A program made the translations under genes and the position numbers. From Verrucomicrobiia bacterium (GTDB lineage: Bacteria; Verrucomicrobiota; Verrucomicrobiia; Limisphaerales; UBA8199): a stretch of 64,000 nt of DNA. Location: assembly GCA_035946615.1 (NCBI GenBank), contig DASYZB010000055.1, positions 1 to 64,000 on the forward strand. Direction: 5' to 3'. The first letter of the stretch is position 1; every line of letters begins with the position of its first letter. Below are positions 52,878 to 63,111 of the stretch, in pieces. The notes under the pieces were generated by a model that saw nothing but the letters and a program-made list of their open reading frames with translations, was not told the origin of the DNA and did not search any database.

Positions 52878-53522
52878 CTACACCCCGTGTTTCTTTACAA
52901 GAACCTTCTGAGTTTTTTCCTCGTCACAAATGCCGGTCACTTTCAAGCCGTCGGCCTTGTGGTCGCACTGGAATTCTTCGACAGCCCAGCGAAATTGATC
53001 GGGGTTCGGCGTTTTGCTGAACCCGGCAAAGTATCCGAGGTTATTGAACCGATCCTGTTGTCCCGGGACCTCTTTGACCGGGTCCAACCCGCCTACCACA
53101 AGCGCTAAATCCAGGGCCGGGCTGTCTTTGGCTTTCAACTCCACCGTTTCATCCTCTTCGGTAATCTCGATTTCATAAAGGTCTTTTTGGGGGCTAACGT
53201 CACTCGGGCCGACAGCAGTTGTTGCTTCTAAAATTCGTTCGATGGGTTTCTCGCTTAAGTTCAGCAGCTTGACCCTCAGGACCAGTTCCTGGGCGCCGGT
53301 TTCAAAGAGGTGCTGCTTTTCGGTTGCGGCAGATTCTTCCCTTTTTTCCTTATCCGGGATAAAGACCTTGTCGCCCGGAAACAGGACATTCGGATTCTTA
53401 CGCTTGTCCTTTAAATCCTGGTTCTCGGGGGCATCCCAAATGGTTTTATAATCGGCGAAACCGTAAGCACGGGCGATCTTGGAAAGATACTCGCCCTGAA
53501 CGACTGTGTGATACGCGCCCAT
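52878..53522 (-). CDS. LysM and peptidoglycan-binding protein
   Basis: 214 aa. An N-terminal LysM motif (MGAYHTVVQGEYLSKIARAYGF, then NPNVLFPGDKVFIP) is followed by a beta domain (QELVLRVKLLNLSEKPI) and a PG_binding_1 C-end (FNNLGYFAGFS... FRWAVEEFQCDHKADGLKVTGICDE). No signal peptide. LysM proteins of this size follow vgrG genes in many T6SS loci and are thought to help spike or effector handling. The next gene also carries a peptidoglycan-binding domain. Confidence 0.78.
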   Translation of the reverse strand: MGAYHTVVQGEYLSKIARAYGFADYKTIWDAPENQDLKDKRKNPNVLFPGDKVFIPDKEKREESAATEKQHLFETGAQELVLRVKLLNLSEKPIERILEATTAVGPSDVSPQKDLYEIEITEEDETVELKAKDSPALDLALVVGGLDPVKEVPGQQDRFNNLGYFAGFSKTPNPDQFRWAVEEFQCDHKADGLKVTGICDEEKTQKVLVKKHGV

Positions 53523-53536
53523 AATTGATCAAAGCT

Positions 53537-53941
53537 TCATTTAGGTTTCCACGCCTGTTTTTCCAGCCTGGGGAACGTGACCTTGCACGTCCCCGGGTCA
53601 ATCCCATCTACCCTCGCAAAACCCTTCTCATCGAGTGTTCCTTCGGCGGCAGTCTTGCCATCGGGCAAGGTCACTTTATAGGCCTCGCCCGGGACCGGCT
53701 TGCCCTTTTTGTCCACCAGCTTGATTTCAATCCAGCTTTTCTTGTCTTTGGATGCATCGTCCGACTCTGAACCTTTGTGCGGTTTGGTTTGTGCCGAGCC
53801 ATACTTTCCAGTCTGAGTTCGCCGTTGCTCCGCTTTAATTCTCTCGACCTCGCCAGGATCGGCCTTGTCGGCCTCCTCGGCTTTTCTCGGCTCTGCCGGT
53901 GAGACTGCCGAACCTGCGCTGCCGCTCTTTGGGCTTGGCAT
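53537..53941 (-). CDS. VgrG-linked Ig/carboxypeptidase-regulatory-like domain protein
   Basis: 134 aa. A Lys/Glu/Ala-rich flexible first half is followed by a small beta domain (KSWIEIKLVDKKGKPVPGEAYKV... DGKTAAEGTLDEKGFARVDGI) and the closing PGTCKVTFPRLEKQAWK. The same domain, ending in FPxLDxxAW, is often fused to VgrG C-ends or encoded right after vgrG and is thought to connect spike and effector. Here it is a separate gene 13 bp after vgrG. Confidence 0.7.
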   Translation of the reverse strand: MPSPKSGSAGSAVSPAEPRKAEEADKADPGEVERIKAEQRRTQTGKYGSAQTKPHKGSESDDASKDKKSWIEIKLVDKKGKPVPGEAYKVTLPDGKTAAEGTLDEKGFARVDGIDPGTCKVTFPRLEKQAWKPK

Positions 53942-53954
53942 ACGAGACGTCCGT

Positions 53955-56018
53955 TTAGTTGATCATGACCACGCCGCCCTTGAGCGTGAGCATGCCGTCG
54001 CCTTTCACCGTGGTCATCGGGCTCTTGATGTCGGCGGTGGCCGAAGATTGAATCGTCATCGGCGCGTCGGATTTGAGGTCCATTGTCGCGCTGGCTTCAA
54101 TTTTAATCAAACCATCCGTCTTGAGGGCAATACCGTCCGCCGCAATGGCGATCGATGAACCTCCTACCTTAATGGTGACGTTGGTCATCCCTTCAATCAC
54201 CACGTTGTCGGCTTTGAGGTAGTAATCGTTGGTGGTCTGCTCCGAGTGGGCACCCTTGAAAACTTCAATGACATCCCCGCCCACGGTCAGCGAGAGGCTG
54301 CCGTCCACGGCTTTAGCTTCTTTGCCGACCACCTTCAGGTGGCGGTCCTTGCCGATCTTTTCCATGTGGTCGGCATCCACGGTCTCGCTGCGGTTGTTCT
54401 CGACGTGTTCGACCTGGTCTTTTTTAACGATCAGGTGACGCTCGTTGCCGATAAACTCGTAGGCGTCGTTTTTGATGCGGATGTCCAGGTTCTTTTCGCC
54501 ATGCATGAACACCTGCTCTTCGCCTTTCTTGTCCTCGAACCGGATTTCATTAAAGCCTTGGCCGCCCTTGCTGGAATTGGATTTGAAGGCAGAAACGGTT
54601 TTGAAATCGGGCAGTTTGTAAGGCGTGGCGGTCGTGGCGTTGTAAACCCGGCCCGTCACCAGGGGCCGATCGGGGTCACCTTCGAGGAAATCGACGATAA
54701 CCTCCTGGCCGACTCGAGGCAGGCTGATGGCGCCCCAGCCTTTGCCCGCTGCGGGCTGGGAAATCCGCAGCCAGCACGACGAATTCTCGTCCACTTTCCC
54801 GTAACGGTCCCAATGAAACTGAACTTTGACCCGGCCAAACTCGTCCGTATCGATCTCTTCGCCTTTCTTGCCCACAACCATTGCCGTTTGAGGGCCTTGG
54901 ACCACAGGCTTGGGGGTGATGCGCGCGGCGCGGAAAGGCTCTGCGGCAGCCATGGCGGTGAACGCGCAGGAGAAAAACTCCTCGCCCTTGCCAGCATTGC
55001 CCGATTCGTAGGCGCTGACGTTGGCCTGGTAGGACGCGCCGGTAATCAAGTACTCCCGGTCCTGGTCAGCGCGCGGATGGCCCTTGAGAGTAAATTTGCA
55101 GCCCGCTGCAACCCCGCGCACAGTGGCCTGAGCTCGCAGGATTTCGTGCTGCGCCTGCAATTCCTGGATGCGCAGTTTGGCATAGTCCTCGCCATCGCTG
55201 CGCACCTCGAACTCTCCAGGAAAATCAAAAATCTCGAATGAAGAGGAAGCATGTTTGCGCGCCACCGTATCATTGACAACAATTGGGGCGGCTGGAGTCT
55301 GGAAATAAAAATCGCTCAGCACGTAAGTTCCGGGCTGGACCTCCTGCTCGATGACCCAATCACTGACAGTTTCGGAAGTCTCCTCGTGTTGATGAGCCCG
55401 AGGCCGATAATTCATCGAGTCGTAGCCTGGATAGGGCGCGTGAGCCGAGCCCGAATCACCCAAGACCATGTTGTGTTTGCCGTTGTCGTGCTCGAAGAAA
55501 TAATAAATACCCTCCTGTTCCATCAAACGGCTCACGAAATTGAAATCCGTCTCTCGATACTGAACACAATACTCCCACTCCGTATAAGTCCCCGTCAGGT
55601 TGAGCTTGTAGTCCTTGAAACCGTGGGTTTTAAAGACCTCCTCGATGATATCGGGCACTTTTTTCTTTTGAAAAATCCGGCAGTCAGCCGTGCGAGTCAG
55701 AAACCAGAGCCACGGCACCAACGTGGCGCGGTATTGGGCATAGTTCACCTGCCCCCTGGGCTGCTGCGAACCCTGGACAAAGCGGCTGACAAAGCCGTTG
55801 AAGTAGCGGGTCTTTTTATCCGGCAACTCGAGCCGGACGGTGGCGTTGGTGCCGACAATATCTTCAAATTTGACGCCAGTTTCGGTGCTGGCCAGGTCCA
55901 CCTCGATCTGGAAGAGCCTCCCCAACTGTTCGCTCATCGAGAAGCGCTCCAGCAAAAGCTTGTCCTCCCCAAGATTGGTGCTAATGGCTAGAAAACGATT
56001 CTTTTGTGCAGCGGGCAT
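53955..56018 (-). CDS. vgrG: VgrG (TssI) spike protein
   Basis: 687 aa. Gp27-like domain from LLLERFSMSEQLGRLFQIEVDL, then the gp44-like part (DFNFVSRLMEQEGIYYFFEHD) and the OB/gp5 region with the hallmark EIDTDEFGRVKVQFHWDRYG and GWGAISLPRVGQEVIVDFLEGDPDRPLVTGRVYN. The C-terminal beta-helix carries FNEIRFEDKKGEEQVFMHGEKN and KNDAYEFIGNERHLIV repeats, ending without a fused effector. The trimer caps the Hcp tube. It starts the accessory module after an 82-bp gap downstream of clpV. Confidence 0.97.
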   Translation of the reverse strand: MPAAQKNRFLAISTNLGEDKLLLERFSMSEQLGRLFQIEVDLASTETGVKFEDIVGTNATVRLELPDKKTRYFNGFVSRFVQGSQQPRGQVNYAQYRATLVPWLWFLTRTADCRIFQKKKVPDIIEEVFKTHGFKDYKLNLTGTYTEWEYCVQYRETDFNFVSRLMEQEGIYYFFEHDNGKHNMVLGDSGSAHAPYPGYDSMNYRPRAHQHEETSETVSDWVIEQEVQPGTYVLSDFYFQTPAAPIVVNDTVARKHASSSFEIFDFPGEFEVRSDGEDYAKLRIQELQAQHEILRAQATVRGVAAGCKFTLKGHPRADQDREYLITGASYQANVSAYESGNAGKGEEFFSCAFTAMAAAEPFRAARITPKPVVQGPQTAMVVGKKGEEIDTDEFGRVKVQFHWDRYGKVDENSSCWLRISQPAAGKGWGAISLPRVGQEVIVDFLEGDPDRPLVTGRVYNATTATPYKLPDFKTVSAFKSNSSKGGQGFNEIRFEDKKGEEQVFMHGEKNLDIRIKNDAYEFIGNERHLIVKKDQVEHVENNRSETVDADHMEKIGKDRHLKVVGKEAKAVDGSLSLTVGGDVIEVFKGAHSEQTTNDYYLKADNVVIEGMTNVTIKVGGSSIAIAADGIALKTDGLIKIEASATMDLKSDAPMTIQSSATADIKSPMTTVKGDGMLTLKGGVVMIN

Positions 56019-56100
56019 GACGCTTGTTAGATAGCTGAATCCTGCTTAGATACCCGATTTCTCATGGTTGGGCAACACGATTTGTTCCACCTGGTTCCAC

Positions 56101-58806
56101 CTAATCGAACGCAAAGGCGAAGTTCCCATCCTTGACCTCAGCATGGACGCGCTTGACTTCGCTGCCGGCGGCGAGCCTCGAGAGGAACTCACGGCCGATC
56201 TCGGGCAGCATGGTATTGGTGATCATGGCATCGACCATCCGCGCCCCCCGCTCCAATTCCGTGCACCGCTTCCCAATCAACTCGGGCACGCTCTCGTCAT
56301 AGGTGAAGGGGACCCGGTGATTTTCGCGGACGCGTTTCTCGACGCGCGAGAGATTGAGTTTAATGATCCGCTGGAGCACCTCCTTGCTGATCGGGTAATA
56401 GGGCACCACAACCAACCGATTTAACAAGGCATCAGGAAACACTTTGATTAACGGGTTGCGCATCGCTTTTTCCAGGCCCTCGCCGTTGGGCATCAGGTCC
56501 GGGTCCTTGCACAGGTTAATGATCACATCCTGCGCTGCGTTGCTGGTCAGGATAATGATGGTGTTCTTGAAATCGATATAACGGCCTTCGGCGTCTTCCA
56601 TCCAGCCCTTGTCAAATACCTGGAAAAATATCTCGTGGACATCCGGGTGCGCCTTCTCGACCTCATCCAGAAGCACGACGCTATAGGGCCGGCGCCGTAC
56701 CGCCTCGGTCAGAACACCCCCCTCGCCGTAACCGACGTAGCCCGGAGGGGAGCCCTTCAGGGTGCTCACGGTATGGGCCTCCTGGAACTCACTCATATTG
56801 ATTGAAATGAGGTTCTGCTCCCCGCCATACAGGGCTTCTGAGAGTGTCAGGGCCGTTTCGGTTTTGCCAGTCCCGCTGGGGCCGACCAGCATGAAAACCC
56901 CAATTGGCCGGTTGGGATTGTCGAGCCGGGCGCGGCTGGTTTGAATGCGGCGCGCCACCATTTCGAGTGCATACCGCTGGCCGATGACGCGCCGTTCCAG
57001 GATGTCCGCCAGTTTCAGGACCTGCTCGATTTCGTTCTTAACCATGCGGCCCACCGGGATTCCGGTCCAATCGGCCACGACACTGGCGATGGCATTGGCA
57101 TCGACGCTGGGGAAAATCAGCGGTGACTCGCCTTGGAACTGTTTGAGTTTTGCTTGCAGCCCTTTCAGCTCGGAAAGCATCTGATCGCGTTGTTCGCGCG
57201 TAATGGCGTCCTTAGGGTCGGCGGGCTTCATATCATTGGGAGCCGCTTCGATCGTTGAGCCGGCCGCGCGCAGTTTGGCCCTTAAATCGAGAATTTGCGC
57301 CACGAGCTCCTTTTCCTCGCCCCAGTGCTTTTCGACTTGCGCCTGATTCTCCTTTTCCTCCTTGAGCGTTTGACTAATCTCCGCCAGCCGCCCCTGATGC
57401 TCCATCCCGGCTGCGGTTTCACGGTCCAGAATCCCCTGTTCCGTCTCGAGGGCCTGGATACGGCGCCGGCAATCGTCCAACTCCGGCGGCACCGCATGCT
57501 GGCTGACGGCTACCCGGGCGGCTGCCGTATCGATCAAGCTGACGGCCTTATCGGGCAACTGGCGCCCCGCTATATAACGATGCGACAGCTTGACGGCGGC
57601 TTCTATGGCCTCATCGAGGACCTGCACTTTATGGTGTTTCTCGAACGGAACCATCACCGCCCGCATCATGCGAATGCACTTGGCCTCGTCGGGTTCCTCG
57701 ACCTTGACGACCTGAAAACGCCGAGTCAGCGCGGGGTCCTTTTCAATGTGCCGTTTGTATTCGTCCCATGTGGTCGCAGCAATCGTGCGCAGCGTGCCTC
57801 GAGCCAGGGCCGGTTTGAGCAAATTGGATGCATCCGCTGCGCCCCCGCCCCCGGCGCCAATCAGCGTGTGAGCTTCGTCAATGAACAGGATAACCGGTTT
57901 TGGAGAGGCCTGGACCTCATCAATCACACCCCGCAACCTCTGTTCGAATTCCCCTTTCATGCTGGCGCCGGCTTGGAGCAGGCCCACGTCCAGTGACCGT
58001 ATCGTGACATCTTTGAGCGCCGGCGGCACGTCGCCCGCCAGGATGCGCTGAACGAATCCCTCGACCACCGCGGTCTTGCCCACACCAGCTTCGCCCGTAA
58101 GAATGGGATTATTCTGCCGCCGTCGCATGAGGATATCAACGCACTGCCGGATTTCCTCATCGCGCCCGACAATGGGATCGATCTCGCCCTTTCGAGCCTT
58201 TTCCGTCAGGTCAGTGGTAAAGCGCCGCAGCGCTTCCTGTTTGCCCATCTCCGCCGGCGGCAACGCTCCGCTGGCCTCGCCCGGGGCGGCGCCGGCAGTC
58301 ATACCGGTGCCATCGCTGGCCCGCAGCGCGTCTTCGGGAGAGCCGCCCACAATTTTGGCAAAATTATCGGTTAGGGCCTCGAGTTTGATTTTCGCCAACT
58401 CACGTGAAATGGCCAGGAACTTGTGATGCATCTCGCTGCTCAAAAAGCCTACGATGAGGTGGCCGGTGCGGACCTGGTAATCGCCAAAGAGCAGTGTCCC
58501 ATAAACCCAGCCCCGTTCGATGGCCAACGGGATGTCGGGCGAGAAGTCCGCAATGGCGGTGGCGCCGCGCGGCAGGCGGTCCAGAGTCGCGATCAGATCG
58601 GTCGCCAGCCGCGAGGGATCGATTTGGAAGAATTTAACGATGCGATGGATGTCGGAGTCCTGCAACTGCAACAACTGGTGGAACCAATGCGCGGTCTCGA
58701 CGTACGGGTTGCCGCGCAGCTTGCAAAAGATGGTTGCCCCCTCGATGGCCTTATAGCCGAGGGTATTGAGTTTGCCGAATAAGGTGGTTCGTTTGATTTC
58801 AGCCAT
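56101..58806 (-). CDS. clpV: ClpV (TssH), sheath-recycling AAA+ ATPase
   Basis: 901 aa, double-ring Clp/Hsp100. The N-domain (residues 1-150) has the Clp_N repeats. The first AAA core has Walker A GEAGVGKT at 238-245 and Walker [15 protein letters not shown] middle coiled-coil region follows (residues about 400-540), then a second AAA core with [16 protein letters not shown] and [19 protein letters not shown]-domain and neighbours (tssG upstream, vgrG downstream) identify ClpV rather than ClpB. It disassembles contracted TssBC sheath for reuse. Confidence 0.96.
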   Translation of the reverse strand: MAEIKRTTLFGKLNTLGYKAIEGATIFCKLRGNPYVETAHWFHQLLQLQDSDIHRIVKFFQIDPSRLATDLIATLDRLPRGATAIADFSPDIPLAIERGWVYGTLLFGDYQVRTGHLIVGFLSSEMHHKFLAISRELAKIKLEALTDNFAKIVGGSPEDALRASDGTGMTAGAAPGEASGALPPAEMGKQEALRRFTTDLTEKARKGEIDPIVGRDEEIRQCVDILMRRRQNNPILTGEAGVGKTAVVEGFVQRILAGDVPPALKDVTIRSLDVGLLQAGASMKGEFEQRLRGVIDEVQASPKPVILFIDEAHTLIGAGGGGAADASNLLKPALARGTLRTIAATTWDEYKRHIEKDPALTRRFQVVKVEEPDEAKCIRMMRAVMVPFEKHHKVQVLDEAIEAAVKLSHRYIAGRQLPDKAVSLIDTAAARVAVSQHAVPPELDDCRRRIQALETEQGILDRETAAGMEHQGRLAEISQTLKEEKENQAQVEKHWGEEKELVAQILDLRAKLRAAGSTIEAAPNDMKPADPKDAITREQRDQMLSELKGLQAKLKQFQGESPLIFPSVDANAIASVVADWTGIPVGRMVKNEIEQVLKLADILERRVIGQRYALEMVARRIQTSRARLDNPNRPIGVFMLVGPSGTGKTETALTLSEALYGGEQNLISINMSEFQEAHTVSTLKGSPPGYVGYGEGGVLTEAVRRRPYSVVLLDEVEKAHPDVHEIFFQVFDKGWMEDAEGRYIDFKNTIIILTSNAAQDVIINLCKDPDLMPNGEGLEKAMRNPLIKVFPDALLNRLVVVPYYPISKEVLQRIIKLNLSRVEKRVRENHRVPFTYDESVPELIGKRCTELERGARMVDAMITNTMLPEIGREFLSRLAAGSEVKRVHAEVKDGNFAFAFD

Positions 58807-58853
58807 TGCAGGATGTGGTTAAAGTTTGCAGGTTTTACTGTTTATCATGCGCA

Positions 58854-59870
58854 TTACTCAGGAGGGTTCAGAATCAAGTCATCGGCATCGCGGTCGAACG
58901 GCTGGGTCTTGAGCCAGGTCGTCCAGCCCAACCGGCCCGCTCTGCCGAGCGAGACTTCAGGCACTTCGGCAGCCTCGAGGACCATCTGAACGTCCCAGGA
59001 AAAATGTTCACCGCAGTAGTTAAGGACCCAGGCCCTGAGCCGCTTGAACGAGCCGCCCGAGGGCAGCATGCGTTCGTAATCGGCGAGCTTCATTGGCCCC
59101 ATATGGACGCGAAAGCTGAGCTGGCATTCCCAGAAGCGTGAACCGACGATCGTTGTCAACCCGAGGCTGCCCGATTCTGGTGAATCGCCCAGCTTGCAAA
59201 CACATTCGGGAGGGAGGTTAATCCAACGGCCAATGAATGTTTGCACCTCGGTTTTGATTTGGAAGAAAGCGGCCAGGATCGATTCGAGGCCTTCGGCATT
59301 GCGCGTTTGATAAGCCAAGCGCCCCGAGAAAAAGAGCTTTGCCCAGTCGGGCACCTCGTCGCGGGCCTGCAAGGCCTTCATTCCGATTCCAAAAAAGCTC
59401 CCAATAAACGCCGCATAATGCTGCGACTCCGGCCTGTCCAAATCAGCCGCCTTTTGATTATCAGCCCAGGCGCGGTAGAAGAGCGAAACCATGCGGTGAT
59501 GGAACACATTAAAAAAAGCGGTCAATGTGCGGTCGCCAAAATTCAACTGCCGTTCATGGGCATATTCTGTGATGTGCAACGGGAGCGGCGAGTTGGGACC
59601 GAACAGGCCCATGAAATGCAGGTAAAGCTTCGGCGCTATCTGCGCGCCATCGCGCTGGAAGGATTCGAGCGTGGAGGGGGCAAACGCCAGCGAGGGATTC
59701 TGGCAGAAGCGGACCGCATCCTGGCCTGGGGTTCGGGAAAAACCGACCCGCGGCAGATCGCGCCGCCAGCTTTCGATCAGCCGCACAGCTTGGAAAAAAT
59801 CAAAGCTGAAGGGCGCCTGTTCGAGCTGCGCGATTAAAGAATCTGGCGTTTGCCCATTTGTGACGGCCAT
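58854..59870 (-). CDS. tssG: TssG, T6SS baseplate protein
   Basis: 338 aa. TssG signatures: LEQAPFSFDFFQAVRLIE at the start, PKLYLHFMGLFGPNSPLPLHITEY, then FFNVFHHRMVSLFYRAW and GSRFWECQLSFRVHMGPM. It forms the TssE-F2-G wedge of the baseplate with its two neighbours. Its start overlaps the tssF end by 37 bp, a strong sign of coupled translation. The C-end is shorter on conserved pattern but of usual length. Confidence 0.94.
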   Translation of the reverse strand: MAVTNGQTPDSLIAQLEQAPFSFDFFQAVRLIESWRRDLPRVGFSRTPGQDAVRFCQNPSLAFAPSTLESFQRDGAQIAPKLYLHFMGLFGPNSPLPLHITEYAHERQLNFGDRTLTAFFNVFHHRMVSLFYRAWADNQKAADLDRPESQHYAAFIGSFFGIGMKALQARDEVPDWAKLFFSGRLAYQTRNAEGLESILAAFFQIKTEVQTFIGRWINLPPECVCKLGDSPESGSLGLTTIVGSRFWECQLSFRVHMGPMKLADYERMLPSGGSFKRLRAWVLNYCGEHFSWDVQMVLEAAEVPEVSLGRAGRLGWTTWLKTQPFDRDADDLILNPPE

Positions 59871-61708
59871 CGCATGATCTCCCCTCGTTGCTGTGTCCTG
59901 ATGACTGTCTCGGTGAAGGAATTCAACGAAACATACTTCGCCAGGAATTGCTCCAAAACGGCTCCCAGAATAAAGACACCGATGCCTTCGAAGGCGCTTT
60001 CATCGAAATTGATGGTCACTTCCAGACCGCGCGCGAAGCTCACAGGTCCCGGCGTCCTGACTCGGCGCAGAATAGGCCGCGATGTAATGTTGAGCACCCC
60101 TTCAATCTGGCGGCCAATCTGCCGGTCGTTAGCTGGGGCGTATAGCTTGAGAATCTCCCTCAAGCCGGTGGCTCCTCCGTCCGCTTGTGAATCAATCAAA
60201 GACAGATAATTCAACGAGAGATGGCTGATCAGGCGCCAGGAAAAACGCCCTTCAGCCTGCGAGGGGATAGGCAACGTCGGGCCGGAAATGCAGCGAACGG
60301 CTGTGACCGGCGCATTGATGTCCATGGTGAAATCAGTGCGGCCCTGGCCTACGGCCATCTGGATAGGCAGGTGGCGGTTAGTGCAGAGGGCTTTAACACC
60401 GAGTTGCCTCAACTCCGGGTGATACGGCGCCGAGGTCGCATCTACCAGCGACAAGTAAGCCTCCGTTCCGGCATAGGTCGAACGGCGTCCGAATTGCTTT
60501 TCTTTTGCAGTGAGCACGCGCGGAACGCGATTCGTGGTGAAAAAGGCCCCGGCGCTGATATCGGTGTCGCGGGCGAGGTAAAAGGGCCGGAATTCCTGCT
60601 CCGAACCGGGTTCGGCGCCGTAGCCGGTGACGGACTCGATTTCGAATATTTCAAAATCGAGCGGGCGGTTGTGGTCGGCCACCACATGGAACTCCGCAAA
60701 CCGATTTGACAGATCAATCCGGTCCAGGTGTTTGGAAAACAGATTAATCGCCGGGGTGCAAAAGAGTTCGAAATTGGAGGCCTCGATACGCCCTTCCAGC
60801 CGGGTATCAGGCTCCTTCAAGATGATGACCAGGTCCAACTGGTCGCCGGTTGCGGGTTTAAGATGGCCGGCAAACCCGCTGAGCTCGAATGAACGGAAGC
60901 GTTGCGGGAATGCGAAATATTCTCGCAGCAATCGATAACCCTCGAAACTGCGCGCACCCGGAGGCAATAGGGCTTCATGGCTGCCAAAGCCCACCTGGCG
61001 GATGCTCTCTGAAGGCAGCACAGCGATGGTTTTGCCCCGCTCCTGCGGCAGTTGCAGCGCCAGCCCCGTTTTCCGCGCGAATATCTGCTCGTAAATCCAT
61101 GAGGGCAACTCGTCGGCGCCCCGAAGGAAAAACTGCACGGGGTCCAGTTTGATATCCTTAAATGGGACGCCCGCGGTGGCTTGCAGCCGGATGCGAATGG
61201 CCGCTCGCGCCGCTATCTCCGGCGGGAGGTTCAGTTGCACCAGGTCGCGTGTGAAATAGCGGACCTCGATAATTTGCAGCGGGAGCAACCGCACGGCCTG
61301 AGCAGTCTGGAAGGTGCAGGCGGTCCTCTCGGCTTTGCCCAGGTTGCTCCGCAGCAGTGTGCCCCGGGGGATCACCAACCCCGGCGCCAACGCCGCATCA
61401 TTCAGATCCGGGTCGAAATGAACAATCGCCATCGACGGGATGGGAGGCAGAAAATGCGGATAAACTGTCTCGAGCAGCGACTGCGTGAAGCGGGGAAACT
61501 CTGCATCGAGTTTGAGGTGGACCCGCGCGGCGAGCCAGGCAAACCCTTCGAGCAACCGCTCGACATAAGGGTCAGGACAGATTTCTTTAGCCTCCTTGTC
61601 CAAGGCGAGGCGCCCGGCTATCTTTGGGAACTCGCGGGCAAATTCTCCCGCGGTCTCGCGCAGGTGCCTGAGCTCGTTATTATAATGTTCTAGCAGCCGC
61701 TCATCCAT
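59834..61708 (-). CDS. tssF: TssF, T6SS baseplate protein
   Basis: About 624 aa from the ATG at 61708 (MDERLLEHYNNELRHLRE, the usual TssF opening); an ATG at 61717 adds three residues. Further signatures: LASRVHLKLDAEFPRFTQSLLETVYPHFLPPIPSM-type region (residues 55-95), FYLARDTDI and ALCTNRHLPIQMAVGQG. It is the main wedge protein and binds TssG and TssE. It overlaps tssE by 8 bp. Confidence 0.95.
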   Translation of the reverse strand: MDERLLEHYNNELRHLRETAGEFAREFPKIAGRLALDKEAKEICPDPYVERLLEGFAWLAARVHLKLDAEFPRFTQSLLETVYPHFLPPIPSMAIVHFDPDLNDAALAPGLVIPRGTLLRSNLGKAERTACTFQTAQAVRLLPLQIIEVRYFTRDLVQLNLPPEIAARAAIRIRLQATAGVPFKDIKLDPVQFFLRGADELPSWIYEQIFARKTGLALQLPQERGKTIAVLPSESIRQVGFGSHEALLPPGARSFEGYRLLREYFAFPQRFRSFELSGFAGHLKPATGDQLDLVIILKEPDTRLEGRIEASNFELFCTPAINLFSKHLDRIDLSNRFAEFHVVADHNRPLDFEIFEIESVTGYGAEPGSEQEFRPFYLARDTDISAGAFFTTNRVPRVLTAKEKQFGRRSTYAGTEAYLSLVDATSAPYHPELRQLGVKALCTNRHLPIQMAVGQGRTDFTMDINAPVTAVRCISGPTLPIPSQAEGRFSWRLISHLSLNYLSLIDSQADGGATGLREILKLYAPANDRQIGRQIEGVLNITSRPILRRVRTPGPVSFARGLEVTINFDESAFEGIGVFILGAVLEQFLAKYVSLNSFTETVIRTQQRGEIMRWPSQMGKRQIL

Positions 61709-62201
61709 TGGCCCCATCCCCCAGGACGCTCTGCCCGGTCTCCAGATCGATCTTCGTTTTGAGAAACAGTTTTTCGGGAATAGGGTTTGCCCAAATCTCG
61801 CCGTACATCTCGAAGGAGATGATATGCCGTTCCTGGGTGGCTTTCACGGTGAGGGTATGCCTCAATAAACGCGGTTCGAAGAGTTGAATCGCCTCGGATA
61901 ACTGCCGCTCCAGCGCCTCCATATTCGGCGCGGTCAGCCCGCACAACTGGCGGGTGCCAAAGTTTATTACCGAGCGGCAGGCCTCCGGGTAATCACTCAA
62001 CCGGAACTGGCCGGGGCCTTCCTCGGGCAGGTGCGCGCTGGCATTGAAAAGCCACTCCAGGTCACGCAGGACGCCCCGCTTGTAACGCTGCAAGGAGATG
62101 ACTCGTTGGTTGCGGCTCTCTTCGGTCTTTGTGGGTTCTTCGTCCGTGAGCCGGTCCAGCAAGCAGGGTTGCAGTCGCTCCAATGGGGTCAGTTCAGCCA
62201 T
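61701..62201 (-). CDS. tssE: TssE, gp25-like baseplate protein
   Basis: 166 aa. GPW/gp25 fold: LQRYKRGVLRDLEWLFN near residues 37-53, then YPEACRSVINFGTRQLCGLT and a C-end beta-hairpin (HTLTVKATQERHIISFEMYGE). The EPR motif is visible as LFEPRLLRHTL. TssE starts sheath growth on the baseplate. Between tagJ and tssF. Confidence 0.93.
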   Translation of the reverse strand: MAELTPLERLQPCLLDRLTDEEPTKTEESRNQRVISLQRYKRGVLRDLEWLFNASAHLPEEGPGQFRLSDYPEACRSVINFGTRQLCGLTAPNMEALERQLSEAIQLFEPRLLRHTLTVKATQERHIISFEMYGEIWANPIPEKLFLKTKIDLETGQSVLGDGANG

Positions 62202-62229
62202 GGGTTTCTCAATCCGTGTTCAAGCCGCC

Positions 62230-63024
62230 TCAACCGGCGGGCGCCAGGTCGATAGTTCGGCACTCCAGCAGCGGAAATTCGCCGCTATCCGTGGCGAGCA
62301 CGCGCTGACCCAAACCCCGGGCCCCGCCGCCTTCCTGCTCGGCCCAATCGGTCTTGCGCGCCAGGCGTAGTTGGCCGTCTTCGCAGTTTTCGGTGCCTGG
62401 ATAGCGTGCGGGGATATGGCCGACACCTTCGCCGCCATTGGCCCAGACGAACTGGGCAGGAGCCCAGACCAAGTCACGCAAGTCAGTCGGCGGCTCAATG
62501 TACACCCGTTTGATGCGGCACACCGGCACCCAGTAGTACTTGCCTTCGATGTAGGCCTCCAGCATCGGGCCCAATCGCAGGTCCGCATCGGCCAGCCATT
62601 CGAAGGCCTGTTCGTTCACCTTGCCGGGTGTGGCTGGGGCTTCCTCGAAGGCGCGGTCCCGCAGTTCCTGCGCGGGTCCGAATTTGCCTTCGGAGGTCAG
62701 TGTGTTGGCCTGGACCAGCCATCCCATCCAAGGCAAGGGTTCCCCGAAGAGAATCGGCGTGTGTGTTCCGGCGAAAACCTGGGCTCGCAGCATCTCGCAA
62801 TGGATTACTGGCCGGAACAGGTTCGCCAAAAGAAGGTGGTCTGAGCTAACTCCGGCCAGCACATCGAGCTGCGTGAGAGCCCGTTGCCACTGGCCCAATA
62901 CACACAGCATCTGGAACAGAAACACCCGCCCCCGCCCATCCGCCGGATTGGCTCGCACCACTTCCTGCAAGGCGATTAACGACTCCTCCAAACGCCCCGC
63001 TTGAAGGAGTTCTTCGGCTTTCAT
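62230..63024 (-). CDS. tagJ: TagJ (ImpE-family) T6SS accessory protein
   Basis: About 264 aa from the ATG at 63024, preceded by AGGA at good distance; the longer start at 63057 is less likely. TPR-like start (MKAEELLQAGRLEESLIALQEVVRANPADGR), then the ImpE-type core with GKYYWVPVCRIKRVYIEPPTDLRD and LVWAPAQFVWANGGEG. TagJ links the TssB sheath protein to ClpV in other T6SS. Its presence fits the T6SS class that uses a TssB N-helix. Confidence 0.88.
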   Translation of the reverse strand: MKAEELLQAGRLEESLIALQEVVRANPADGRGRVFLFQMLCVLGQWQRALTQLDVLAGVSSDHLLLANLFRPVIHCEMLRAQVFAGTHTPILFGEPLPWMGWLVQANTLTSEGKFGPAQELRDRAFEEAPATPGKVNEQAFEWLADADLRLGPMLEAYIEGKYYWVPVCRIKRVYIEPPTDLRDLVWAPAQFVWANGGEGVGHIPARYPGTENCEDGQLRLARKTDWAEQEGGGARGLGQRVLATDSGEFPLLECRTIDLAPAG

Positions 63025-63111
63025 AGGTATCCTGCCCGGCACACCTGCCAACAACACCCGGAGCTAAGCCCCGGACTTTTCCTGACTGCTCCGGCAGACC
63101 CAATGTCTGGA

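Noticed and set aside
54246-55241. 331-aa plus-strand open frame inside vgrG
   Set aside because: VgrG motifs on the minus strand are complete; the plus frame is a high-GC shadow.
58854-62201. tssE-F-G as part of an extracellular contractile injection system
   Set aside because: ClpV, TagJ, Hcp and a VgrG of T6SS type are present, so the locus is T6SS rather than eCIS.
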